Below, piece by piece: positions 34,671 to 43,250 of a stretch of 64,000 bases of DNA. Under the pieces are notes generated by a model. That model searched no databases, had not been told where the DNA came from, and was given only the letters and a program-made list of their open reading frames with translations. A program made the position numbers and the translations under genes. Origin of the DNA: an uncultured Clostridia bacterium (lineage in GTDB: Bacteria > Bacillota > Clostridia > TANB77 > CAG-508); NCBI GenBank assembly GCA_934141555.1, contig CAKPCK010000006.1, positions 1 to 64,000 on the forward strand, read 5' to 3'. Numbering within the stretch: position 1 is the stretch's first letter; every line of letters begins with the position of its first letter.

Positions 34671-35375
34671 ATGTCAAATAAAAAGATAATTATAGATAAT
34701 AGGATGAGGATAATAGAAAAACAAAAATTTAAAGATATGGGATATGAAATTGTTGAGGTTCAGACCAATACAGATTTATATCCTGAAATATCATCACATG
34801 TAGATATTTTTGCATGTAAAGTCGGAAATGAAATTATAGTAGAGCCAACGCAAAAATTAAAAAATATTTCAAATTTGGTATATGGAAAAGAAAAAATATT
34901 AATTTCATATCCAGCAGATATAAAATATAATGTTTGTGTAATTGGAAAAAAAGCAATACATAATTTAAAATATACAGATGAAATTTTAAAACAGAAACTA
35001 ATTGATAACGATTTTGAATTAATAAATACAACACAAGGATACACTAATTGTTCAATTGCTGTAATTGACGAAAAATCTGCAATTGTAACAGATAAAGGTT
35101 TAAATAAAATACTGCAAAAACATGGAATTCAAACATTATATTTAAATGAAAAATTAGATATTAAATTGTTAAATGGAAATATATATAGTGATAAAACTGG
35201 TTTTATTGGAGGATGTATATCTAAGATTGATAATAAAATAGTTATTTTTGGAGATTTAACAAAAATAGATTCTCAAAATAAGATAAGAAATTTTATACAG
35301 GAAAGAAATCTAGAAATAATAGAATTTAAAGGATTAGATGTAATAGACTATGGAGGAATAATTGAAACAGAATAG
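34671..35375 (+). CDS. Hypothetical protein, DUF6873-like (GME fold)
   Basis: A 234-residue soluble protein. Repeated betaalpha-like blocks (VDIFACKVGNEIIVEP, NCSIAVIDEKSAIVTDKG, TGFIGGCISKIDNKIVIFGD) recall the amidinotransferase-type (GME) fold described for DUF6873, an assignment made from memory of the family pattern only. The catalytic residues of that fold were not identified. GGAGG lies 15 nt before the ATG, unusually far. It lies between rbgA and a YgjP-type peptidase. Confidence 0.55.
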   Translation: MSNKKIIIDNRMRIIEKQKFKDMGYEIVEVQTNTDLYPEISSHVDIFACKVGNEIIVEPTQKLKNISNLVYGKEKILISYPADIKYNVCVIGKKAIHNLKYTDEILKQKLIDNDFELINTTQGYTNCSIAVIDEKSAIVTDKGLNKILQKHGIQTLYLNEKLDIKLLNGNIYSDKTGFIGGCISKIDNKIVIFGDLTKIDSQNKIRNFIQERNLEIIEFKGLDVIDYGGIIETE

Positions 35376-35383
35376 GAGAAAAG

Positions 35384-36118
35384 ATGACTCAAAAATATAT
35401 AAAAATAAAAGATATGGAGATACCAATAAATATAAAAAATTACAAAACTTCAAAATCAATTAAAATATATTTTAAAGGGAATGTTTTAAGTATAACTAAG
35501 CCAACAAGATTACCAAATAAAAAAATGATGGAGATTTTAAAAGCAGAAGAACAAAATTTATATGAAAAATATAAAAAAATAATATCATCTGAAATAAAGT
35601 CTATAAAACAATGGGAAAATGGCGAAAAAATTTTTTATAAGGGAAAAAATTTTAATATTATTAGAGAATATACAAAAAAATTAGAAGTGAATGTAAGAAT
35701 TGATGAAAAAAGTGAAAATTTTTTCGTAAGTGTACCACAAGATGTTGAACAAGAGATCATAAAAAAGTCAGTAGATAAAATTATAAAAAAAATATTTAAA
35801 AATAATACAGAAGTGTTGGTTTCTAAAAGATTACCATATTGGAGTAAAATTACAGGATTTAATTATAATGAAGTAAAAATAAGAGATGCAATTACAAGAT
35901 ATGGAAGCTGTATGCCAAGTAAGAAAAATTTATATTTTTCCTCAAGATTAATAATGTTGCCAGAATACGTAGTTGATGCGATTATAGTTCATGAATTGTG
36001 TCATATGAAGTATAAATATCATAATGATGATTTTTATAATTTGGTTGAAAAATATATTCCAAATTATAGAGAAATAGACAAATGGTTGAAAAAAAATGGA
36101 GACAATATAATGTTTTAA
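35384..36118 (+). CDS. YgjP-type (DUF45) zinc metallopeptidase
   Basis: A 244-residue soluble metallopeptidase-like protein. RYGSCMPSKKNLYFSSRL is the DUF45 hallmark (usually R-GSC). It is followed by VDAIIVHELCHMKYKYHNDDFY, in which HELCH plus a downstream His bind zinc. It ends YREIDKWLKKNG, as in other family members. The reaction is unknown for most of the family. AGGAGAAAAG lies upstream. It starts 8 nt after the DUF6873-like gene, so the two are in one operon. Confidence 0.88.
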   Translation: MTQKYIKIKDMEIPINIKNYKTSKSIKIYFKGNVLSITKPTRLPNKKMMEILKAEEQNLYEKYKKIISSEIKSIKQWENGEKIFYKGKNFNIIREYTKKLEVNVRIDEKSENFFVSVPQDVEQEIIKKSVDKIIKKIFKNNTEVLVSKRLPYWSKITGFNYNEVKIRDAITRYGSCMPSKKNLYFSSRLIMLPEYVVDAIIVHELCHMKYKYHNDDFYNLVEKYIPNYREIDKWLKKNGDNIMF

Positions 36119-36224
36119 ATTATACATGTTATCATTCAAAAACGACCATTTATACTAAAACAATAGAAAAAAATTGAAAATATGATATAATAAAAACATC
36201 AAATAAAAGAAAGGAAAAAATAAA

Positions 36225-37115
36225 ATGGGATTAGTTTTAAAAGATGTTTCTAAAACATTTGTAGGAAAAAAAGCAGTAGACAATATCTCATTTGAACTAA
36301 ATAAGCCAGGAGTATTTGGATTATTAGGAACAAATGGAGCTGGAAAAACAACAACAATAAGAATGTTATTAGGAATAATAAAAAAAGATAGTGGTGAAAT
36401 AACTTGGAATGGAAAAGCAGTAGATAGAAAATCTGTTAACTTTGGGTATTTGCCAGAAGAAAGAGGAGTATATCCAAAGACAAAAATATATAATCAATTA
36501 ATGTATTTTGCTGAATTAAAAGGGATGAAAAAAGAAGAAGCAGATGAAGAAATAAAAAAATGGTCTCAAAAATTGAAAGTGGAAGAATATTTAGATAAAC
36601 CAGCAGAAAAATTATCAAAAGGAAATCAACAAAAAATTCAATTTATGACAGCAGTAATACATAATCCAGAATTATTAGTATTAGATGAACCATTTAGTGG
36701 ATTAGATCCAGTAAATACAGAATTACTAAAAAATATTATAATAAATTTAGTAAAAGAAGGAAAATACATAATAATGTCAGCACATCAAATGTCTACAATT
36801 GAGGAATTTTGTTCAGATATATTGATTTTAAACAAAGGAAAGACAGTATTAAAAGGTAATTTGAAAGAAATAAAAGATACATATCCAGCAAACAGAGTTC
36901 AAATTGAAACAAATGAAAATATAGAGGCAGATATTAAAAAATTAGGATTTGAAATTGAAAATATGAAGAATTATAGTTATACAATAAAAATATCTAATGA
37001 ACAAAAGGCGCATGAATTATTAAAAGAATTGGTTTTAAAAGGAATAACAGTAAATAAATTTGAAATAATGAAGCCAACGTTAAATGATATTTTCATAGAA
37101 AAGGTTGGTGAGTAA
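36225..37115 (+). CDS. ABC transporter ATP-binding protein (NatA-like)
   Basis: A 296-residue ATPase that pairs with the permease starting 1 nt after its stop. Walker A is GTNGAGKTT (about 35-43), the signature is LSKGNQQK (about 130; LSKGN rather than LSGGQ), Walker B is LLVLDEPFSGLDP, and the switch His is SAHQ. The C-terminal ~80-residue extension is typical of ABC-2 type NatA proteins. A -10 TATAAT lies near 36186. It may export ions, lipids or an antimicrobial compound. Confidence 0.9.
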   Translation: MGLVLKDVSKTFVGKKAVDNISFELNKPGVFGLLGTNGAGKTTTIRMLLGIIKKDSGEITWNGKAVDRKSVNFGYLPEERGVYPKTKIYNQLMYFAELKGMKKEEADEEIKKWSQKLKVEEYLDKPAEKLSKGNQQKIQFMTAVIHNPELLVLDEPFSGLDPVNTELLKNIIINLVKEGKYIIMSAHQMSTIEEFCSDILILNKGKTVLKGNLKEIKDTYPANRVQIETNENIEADIKKLGFEIENMKNYSYTIKISNEQKAHELLKELVLKGITVNKFEIMKPTLNDIFIEKVGE

Positions 37116-37116
37116 A

Positions 37117-38340
37117 ATGAAAGATTTATTTATAGTAACAAAATTTACAATGAAAGATATGCTACAAAGAAAATCATTTATAATAACAACAATAATATTT
37201 TTAATAATGATAGTAATTGGATTTAATATACCAAATTTTATGAAAATGTTAAACAAAGATTCAGATGGAGATAAAATTGTAATACTTGATTCTGAAAATG
37301 TATTTGAAGGAACACTTGAAAGTTTAAAAGATTTAGATGCAGGATATGAAATTCAGATTTCAAATGAAGATTATGAAAAAATAAAGGAAAAAATAGAAAA
37401 TGAAGAAATTGATTCTGCAATAATAGTAGAAAAACAAGATGAAAATATAAAAATTAGATATATAGTAAAAAGTGCAACAATGATGTCAGGAGTACCAGAA
37501 GATATTATTTCAACATTAAATACATTATATACAAATATTCAAATTAATAAATTAGGATTAACAGAAGAACAATTGAAATCTATTACTCCAAATTTTGAAT
37601 TTGCATTAGAACAAACAGATGAAGAGGCAAGTGGAAATGTATTTGCAATGATGTTACTTTCAATAGCATTATTCTATGCAATATATTTTTGTGCATATCA
37701 AGTATCAAGTTCAATTACAACAGAGAAAACATCAAAAATAATTGAAACACTTGTAACATCTACATCTCCAAAGACAATTGTATTAGGAAAAACACTTGGA
37801 ATAGGAATTGTTGGATTATTACAAATGATATTATTAGTAGTAACAGCATTAATTAGTGCAAAAACATTTTTAGAGCCAGGTACATTAGATTCAATAATAG
37901 ATGTCTCAAAAATAACACCATATTTAGGAATTATAACAATTATTTATTTTATATTTGGATATTTTGAATATGCTTTATTATATGCTTTAACAGGTTCAAC
38001 AGTTAGTAAACCAGAAGATATTCAATCTGCAAATGGACCAGTTGCAATTCTTGCAGTAATAGGATTCTATTTATCATATTTTACAATGATGAATCCTGCA
38101 AGTGAATTGAATATTTTTGCATCAATGTTTCCAATTTCATCACCATTTTGTATGCCATTTAGAGTAATGATGGGATTAGCAAAACCTACAGATGTCATAA
38201 TTTCAATTGTAATATTATTAATAACAGGTATTATAATTGCTAAAATAGCTATAAAAATCTATTCAAATGCGATTTTAAATTATGGTACTAAAATGAGTTT
38301 TAATGATATTGTAAAAATGTATAAAGATAAAAATAATTAG
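37117..38340 (+). CDS. ABC-2 type permease (NatB-like)
   Basis: A 407-residue permease. An N-terminal transmembrane helix (about 17-37) is followed by a large outside domain (about 40-175). About five further helices then follow, with the family motif SSITTEKTSKIIETLVTS and LGKTLGIGIVGLLQM. The start at 37117 is preferred over the overlapping one at 37105, with GGTTGGTGAG as RBS. It is co-translated with the ATPase. The substrate is unknown. Confidence 0.88.
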   Translation: MKDLFIVTKFTMKDMLQRKSFIITTIIFLIMIVIGFNIPNFMKMLNKDSDGDKIVILDSENVFEGTLESLKDLDAGYEIQISNEDYEKIKEKIENEEIDSAIIVEKQDENIKIRYIVKSATMMSGVPEDIISTLNTLYTNIQINKLGLTEEQLKSITPNFEFALEQTDEEASGNVFAMMLLSIALFYAIYFCAYQVSSSITTEKTSKIIETLVTSTSPKTIVLGKTLGIGIVGLLQMILLVVTALISAKTFLEPGTLDSIIDVSKITPYLGIITIIYFIFGYFEYALLYALTGSTVSKPEDIQSANGPVAILAVIGFYLSYFTMMNPASELNIFASMFPISSPFCMPFRVMMGLAKPTDVIISIVILLITGIIIAKIAIKIYSNAILNYGTKMSFNDIVKMYKDKNN

Positions 38341-38343
38341 AAA

Positions 38344-38378
38344 AGAGCCGTAGCCTATTTATTAGTGCTACGGCTTAT
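38344..38378. terminator. Bidirectional terminator between the permease and nrnA
   Basis: AGCCGTAGC pairs with GCTACGGCT over a 12-nt loop. It is GC-rich for the region and sits between convergent genes. Confidence 0.8.
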
Positions 38379-38382
38379 ACAA

Positions 38383-39390
38383 TTATGAATTCAAAATAGC
38401 ATTAATTAATAAATCAAAAGTATAATTCAAACTTGTTTTCAAGTCAGAATTAATTGCAATTTTAAATCCAGCAGAATTGGTATGACCTCCACCTTGTAAG
38501 AAATATTTTTTTTCTCTCATTACAGAACATATTTGATTCAAATCAATATTTGGCAAAGTAGTTCTAATAGAACCTTTGAATTCATGTTTTTCATTTTCAA
38601 TCAAAAGAATCAAAGATTTACAACTAGTTAAATGTAATATTTGTTCAATTATGTATTTATGATTTACCATATCCAAATTTCTTTCAGAAGGAAGTAAATC
38701 AGATTGAAGAATATAAGTACAGCCAACATCATGATTGATTACAAATCTATTTAATGCAAGTTCTGTTAATATTTTGGTTCTTTCGTCAACACTTTGCAAT
38801 TGTTTTCTAATAGACTGAATATCTATCGAATTTTTTTCACAATAGTGTAAAATTTTTCTTGCCTCATCAGTAACGTTTAAAGTTAAATCAATAGTATCAG
38901 ACAAAATGCCAACAGAAATATATTTCAAAAATGTTGTTAAATTGTTATTAGAAATGTACTTCAAAAATTCTCTGAAGATGATACATGTACAAGATGAAGC
39001 ATTTACATCTATAATAGAATGATCAGAAGTAATTAAATGGAACAATGATTCATGATGATCAATAACAACAATTTTTTTTGCTAAATTAGAGTAAGAATCA
39101 AAACCTTTTGTTCTAACAGAATTAGAGCAATCAACTACAATGAGTACATCATAATTTTCTTGTGAACAAGTTTGCTTGATTATTTTGTTGCTATCAAGAA
39201 ATTGCAAATCATTGCTAATACTAGGAATGACTACATCAATTTTTTGTTCATCTTTTCCTTGACTGAGAAGGAAATAGTACATTGAAATAGAACTAGAAAT
39301 CGCATCTCCATCAGGTCTAATATGTGTTAAAATTAAAAAACTTTCTGAATTTAAGATTGTTTGTATCAAATCGTTTGGATTGGAGTTCAT
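38383..39390 (-). CDS. DHH-family phosphoesterase (NrnA-like nanoRNase/pAp phosphatase)
   Basis: A 335-residue DHH-DHHA1 phosphoesterase. The metal motifs are ILTHIRPDGDAISSS (about 19-33), VDCS, and VIDHHES (about 108-114). The DHHA1 domain ends in GGGHTNSAGFKI. Relatives degrade 2-5-nt RNA and convert pAp to AMP. GAGAGG precedes the ATG, and it has its own promoter. It differs from typical NrnA only in detail, so activity is likely. Confidence 0.88.
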   Translation of the reverse strand: MNSNPNDLIQTILNSESFLILTHIRPDGDAISSSISMYYFLLSQGKDEQKIDVVIPSISNDLQFLDSNKIIKQTCSQENYDVLIVVDCSNSVRTKGFDSYSNLAKKIVVIDHHESLFHLITSDHSIIDVNASSCTCIIFREFLKYISNNNLTTFLKYISVGILSDTIDLTLNVTDEARKILHYCEKNSIDIQSIRKQLQSVDERTKILTELALNRFVINHDVGCTYILQSDLLPSERNLDMVNHKYIIEQILHLTSCKSLILLIENEKHEFKGSIRTTLPNIDLNQICSVMREKKYFLQGGGHTNSAGFKIAINSDLKTSLNYTFDLLINAILNS

Positions 39391-39445
39391 AAAAAATCCT
39401 CTCTTTCTAAATGTTTTTATTAATAATAGTTAGAAATTCTCGTAA

Positions 39446-39474
39446 ATTTTAGCATAAATATGTATTTATGTCAA
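39446..39474 (-). promoter_or_regulatory. Promoter of the NrnA-like gene
   Basis: On the minus strand TTGACA (39469-39474), 17-nt spacer, TAAAAT (39446-39451). Confidence 0.65.
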
Positions 39475-39482
39475 AATAAAAA

Positions 39483-39501
39483 GAGAATTTATAAAATTCT
39501 C
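39483..39501 (-). terminator. Terminator of the DUF378 gene
   Basis: GAGAATTT and AAATTCTC pair over a 3-nt loop and, on the minus strand, are followed by TTTTTATTTT. Confidence 0.7.
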
Positions 39502-39508
39502 CTTTTAA

Positions 39509-39700
39509 TTAATCTTTATTAAATAATAATTTAATTCCCCATAATCCAGATATACCAACAAGAGTATAAATAATACGGGAAAGGACTGACATAGTACCAA
39601 ATAAAGTATCAACTAAATTAAAATTGAAAATACCAATAAGTCCCCAATTTATAGCACCAATTATTATTAAAATTAATGCAATTGTATCAATAACTTTCAT
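39509..39700 (-). CDS. DUF378 family small membrane protein
   Basis: A 63-residue membrane protein with two transmembrane helices. It starts MKVIDTIALILIIIGAINWG and has the family pattern GAINWGLIGxFxFNLVDxLFG, then a second helix (IIYTLVGISGLWGI). The function is unknown. GGAGG lies upstream of the ATG. It is a single gene between the MATE fusion and the NrnA-like gene. Confidence 0.92.
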   Translation of the reverse strand: MKVIDTIALILIIIGAINWGLIGIFNFNLVDTLFGTMSVLSRIIYTLVGISGLWGIKLLFNKD

Positions 39701-39760
39701 AAATACCTCCGTAAATAAGAATTCTTTATAATATTATTCATTATTTACAGAAAAATATTC

Positions 39761-41497
39761 CTAATTTTTACTTTTATTTTTTACATAATTACAAATTATT
39801 TTTACAATTTCATCATTACCGATTTGACAATCTAAACAAATATCATAATTGTTTTTATTACCCCATATTTGATTTGAGATAACTTCATAATAAGTGGATC
39901 TTGCTTTATCAGATTTTTCTATATATGATTTTGCTGTTAAATCATCATCATTATCATTATAATTTTCTACTAAAGAATGTTTAATTGCAAAATCTTTAAT
40001 TTCTTCTTTTCCATAAAAGGCAATTCCAAGTTGTTTTGCAACATTTCTTGCAATTTCTTTACCATTTGTACCATGTTCACGAGATATTGAAATAACTAGA
40101 TTATTTTTGTAAACAATAGGTTCTAAAACTGCAATTTTTTGTTTGTAAGCATTTTTCAATATGAAAGCTGAAATTATAGCAGTAAGAATTTCAGAAATAG
40201 GGAATGTCCACCAAACTAAATTTATAACATTATCAGATAATGTAAATAAATATGCGATAGGGAATACAAATATAACTAATCTTAATAATGAAATTATAAG
40301 TGGTTTACCTGCATATCTAAGTGCCTGTAAAACACCTTGAACAGCAATAGAAAATCCCATAAATACAAATCCAATACTTGAAATTCTAAGGGCTATTGAA
40401 CAAACATCAATAATTTGAGTTGTAGATCCACCAGATAATCCAAATAATTTTGATAATGGATTAGCAAAAATTTCAAATAATGCAGTGATTATTAAAGTAA
40501 CAATTGCAGTATCTATAATTCCATATTTAATACAATCATCAGCTCTTTTTTTATCTTTCATACCATAATTAAATGATAATATTGTAATAATAGTATTAGA
40601 TAATCCAAAACATGCAAGTACAGCAATATTTTGAATTTTATAATATATACCAAAAGATCCTACTAGTATTGTTGGATCAGCTTTTGCTGTTCCTAGTATA
40701 GCATTCATTCCAACCATCATAACAGAAAGCAATGATTGCATAATTGCAGCAGAAAGACCTATACTATAAATTCCTTTTATTAAACCTAAATCAGGTTTTA
40801 TGTATTTTAAATTTTTATCAATTTCTTTATTTACAGTGTAATGAAATATCATTGCAACAAATAAAGATAAAAATTGTCCAATTACTGTTGCCCAAGCAGC
40901 ACCAGCAACACCCATATTTAATGGAAAAATAAAAATATAATCTAATATAATATTTGCAATTGCACCAGATATTTGTGCTATTGCAGATAAAGTAGTTTTA
41001 CCAGTTGCCTGTAAAAATCTTTCATATGCTGTATATGCAATAGAACCTAATGAAAAACAACAGCAAATTTTTAAATATGTTGTTCCCATAGAAATTATTT
41101 CTTCATTACCAGTAGCAAATCAAGAAATAAACCATTTAGAGCCAAACATTCCAAATAAAAAGAATAATATAAAAATGCAAATACTAATAAAGATACCATT
41201 ACCAGCAACTTTGTTTACCTGCTCCTTATTATTTTCTCCTAGATTTTTAGAAAGTAAGGTGTTTAGCCCAATTCCTGTACCAACACCAATAGCAATAATT
41301 AAAATTTGAATAGGAAATGCTAATGTTAAAGCTTGATTTGCAATAGCACCTTGTTCACCCATGTTTGTAACAAATATGCTATCTACAACATTGTATAATG
41401 CTTGTAAAACCATAGAGATAATCATAGGTAATCCCATTTTCCAGAAAAGTTTTTTCATTGGCATGTCAGCCATTTTGTTTTGTTTAACGTTTTCCAT
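39761..41497 (-). pseudogene. MATE efflux transporter fused to a cytidylate-kinase-like domain, broken by TGA
   Basis: One reading frame (579 codons) with a TGA at 41120-41122 after ...SKWFIS. Before it: 125 residues starting with MENVKQNKMADMPMKKLFWK, MATE helices 1-3 (PMIISMVLQALYNVVDSIFV). After it: the rest of the MATE fold. The last ~115 residues are a cytidylate-kinase-like (AAA_26) domain, SISREHGTNGKEIARNVAKQ LGIAFYGKEEI. TTA to TGA would explain the stop. AAAGGAGG lies before the ATG. MATE proteins export drugs using Na+ or H+. Either the gene is inactive, TGA is read through at low level, or the base is an error. Confidence 0.85.
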
Positions 41498-41538
41498 AAC
41501 GTCCTCCTTTTATAAAATATTTTTAAGCATACAATAAA

Positions 41539-41568
41539 AGCGGAAATCCAATTTGCTGGATTTCCGCT
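41539..41568 (-). terminator. Terminator or attenuator in the MATE leader
   Basis: AGCGGAAATCCA pairs perfectly over 12 bp (41539-41550 with 41557-41568), and on the minus strand TTTTATT follows. It lies between the promoter at 41595-41623 and the MATE start, so it must be passed to express the gene. Confidence 0.75.
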
Positions 41569-41594
41569 ATATATCTTAGCTACTCGCAGACGCT

Positions 41595-41623
41595 ATTATA
41601 GCATAAAAAAATTAAAAATGTAA
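41595..41623 (-). promoter_or_regulatory. Promoter of the MATE gene
   Basis: On the minus strand TTACAT (41618-41623), 17-nt spacer, TATAAT (41595-41600). The leader runs about 90 nt to the ATG at 41497. Confidence 0.6.
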
Positions 41624-41649
41624 TACCTAAATTAAAAAAATTAAAATTA

Positions 41650-41678
41650 TTGAAAATAAAAAATCATTATGATATATT
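41650..41678 (+). promoter_or_regulatory. Promoter of the ThyX-like gene
   Basis: TTGAAA (41650-41655), 17-nt spacer, TATATT (41673-41678). Confidence 0.5.
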
Positions 41679-41715
41679 AAAAAAGATAAAAATATTATAA
41701 AAAAAGAGGTATAAA

Positions 41716-43119
41716 ATGAAGGTAGAATTATTATGTAGTTGTGAAAAAGAAGAACTAGAAAAAAGAATTCAAAAAGTAGCTGCAGCAGGAAAATTATCAA
41801 GATTTAAGGGAAATGTTTTCGAAGTATTAGAAAATTGTAATGACTATGAAAAAAATTTAAAATTAATAAAAAGAATTATTTCAATGGGGCATAAATCAAT
41901 TATTGAACATGATTATTTAGTATTTGCCATATCAGATGTAACACCAATTATTGAACAAACAATTATTGGAAATAGATTAACTTCATTTACAATAAAATCT
42001 AGAAGAGAAGTAGATTTTCGTACTGCTGGATTTTATACACCAGAATTTAGAGATTCAAATTTGAATATACATCCACAAAATGAACAATTAAAAGAAAAAT
42101 ACCAAAAACATATGCAATATTTATTTAATACATATGGCGAATTAGTAGACAAAGGAATTGACGTAGAAGATGCAAGATTTATATTACCATATTGTTTTCA
42201 TAGTAATATAATAATGGGATTAGATGCAAGAGAATTAGAAAAGATGGTTGAATCTTTTATATATGGAAGATTAAGTAGAATACAGGAATTAAATGAATTT
42301 GGAAAAATCTTATATGAAATTATAAAAGAAAAAGTACCATATTTAACAGAATGTATAGAGAACTCAAAAATAAATAGTGAAAATCAATTTGAATATTTGG
42401 AAAAAATGGTTAAAAGACCAGAAATAAAAATATTAGAAAAGCCAGAACTTTTAAGTTATACTCCAAATGCAGATGATGTTGTACTAAAAAGTAATATAAT
42501 GTATCATTATCAATGTTCAGAAAAGATGGCTGATAAGATACTAAAAGAATTAGTAGGAAAAGATGAAAATGCAAAAGAAAAAATGATGCAAAATATTCTT
42601 CATAAAGAAGAAAAAAGGGAATTAGAACAAGTAAGTTTTAGTTTTCAAATTCCAATTTCATTATCAATATTAACACATTTAACAAGACATAGAATGCATC
42701 CATTGCTAATACCAGAATTTGTACCATTATGGGATATGAAAAATTATATAACACCAGAAATAATAAAGAAAAATGCAAATGATATATATCAAAAAGCAGT
42801 TAATGAAAATATAAAAATGTTTGAGGAATTTAAAGAACAAGGAATTGCAGAAGAAGATTTAATATATTTTTATATTGGGGCACAAATGTTAAATGTTGTA
42901 ACAACAATGAATGCTAGAAATTTACAATGGGTTTCAAGAATGCGTTGTTGTAATAAAGCTCAATGGCAAATTAGATTTATCACACAAGAAATGGTAAGAC
43001 AGGTAAAACAAGTAGCACCATTAATTGGAAAAGGTCTTGGACCAACATGTATAACAGATAGATATTGTGGGGAAGGTAAAGAATCATGTGGATTAATTGA
43101 AAAATTGCAAAGGTTTTAA
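41716..43119 (+). CDS. Double-domain ThyX-like protein (FAD-dependent thymidylate synthase family)
   Basis: A 467-residue protein, twice the length of a usual ThyX (about 220-250), that looks like two ThyX domains in tandem. The first half has MGHKSIIEHDYLVFAI, then GNRLTSFTIKSRR, where RHRxxSxxxxSxR is degenerate. The second half has EQVSFSFQIPISLSILTHLT, RHRMHPLLIPEF (RHR kept, the later Ser/Arg lost) and NARNLQWVSRMRCCNKAQWQ. The halves keep complementary pieces of the motif. ThyX makes dTMP using FAD and methylene-THF. Whether this one is active is open. AAGAGG is the RBS. Confidence 0.75.
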   Translation: MKVELLCSCEKEELEKRIQKVAAAGKLSRFKGNVFEVLENCNDYEKNLKLIKRIISMGHKSIIEHDYLVFAISDVTPIIEQTIIGNRLTSFTIKSRREVDFRTAGFYTPEFRDSNLNIHPQNEQLKEKYQKHMQYLFNTYGELVDKGIDVEDARFILPYCFHSNIIMGLDARELEKMVESFIYGRLSRIQELNEFGKILYEIIKEKVPYLTECIENSKINSENQFEYLEKMVKRPEIKILEKPELLSYTPNADDVVLKSNIMYHYQCSEKMADKILKELVGKDENAKEKMMQNILHKEEKRELEQVSFSFQIPISLSILTHLTRHRMHPLLIPEFVPLWDMKNYITPEIIKKNANDIYQKAVNENIKMFEEFKEQGIAEEDLIYFYIGAQMLNVVTTMNARNLQWVSRMRCCNKAQWQIRFITQEMVRQVKQVAPLIGKGLGPTCITDRYCGEGKESCGLIEKLQRF

Positions 43120-43143
43120 AAAGAGATTAAAATAAAATTTAAT

Positions 43144-43189
43144 ATGAGTGAGCAAAGATTTTTATAATTTTTGCTCACTCATTCATTTT
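43144..43189 (+). terminator. Terminator after the ThyX-like gene
   Basis: ATGAGTGAGCAAA pairs with TTTGCTCACTCAT over a ~13-nt loop, and T's follow shortly after. Confidence 0.75.
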
Positions 43190-43250
43190 TTTCTATTGAA
43201 AAATCAATCAATTAATGATAGAGTTATATATGAAAGAAAGGGGAGAAAAT

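Noticed and set aside
39761..41497. TGA at 41120-41122 as a recoded Trp or Sec codon
   Set aside because: TGA is used as a normal stop elsewhere (for example 7779-7781), Trp is coded by TGG throughout, and no SECIS-like hairpin was seen right after it. A nonsense change is simpler.
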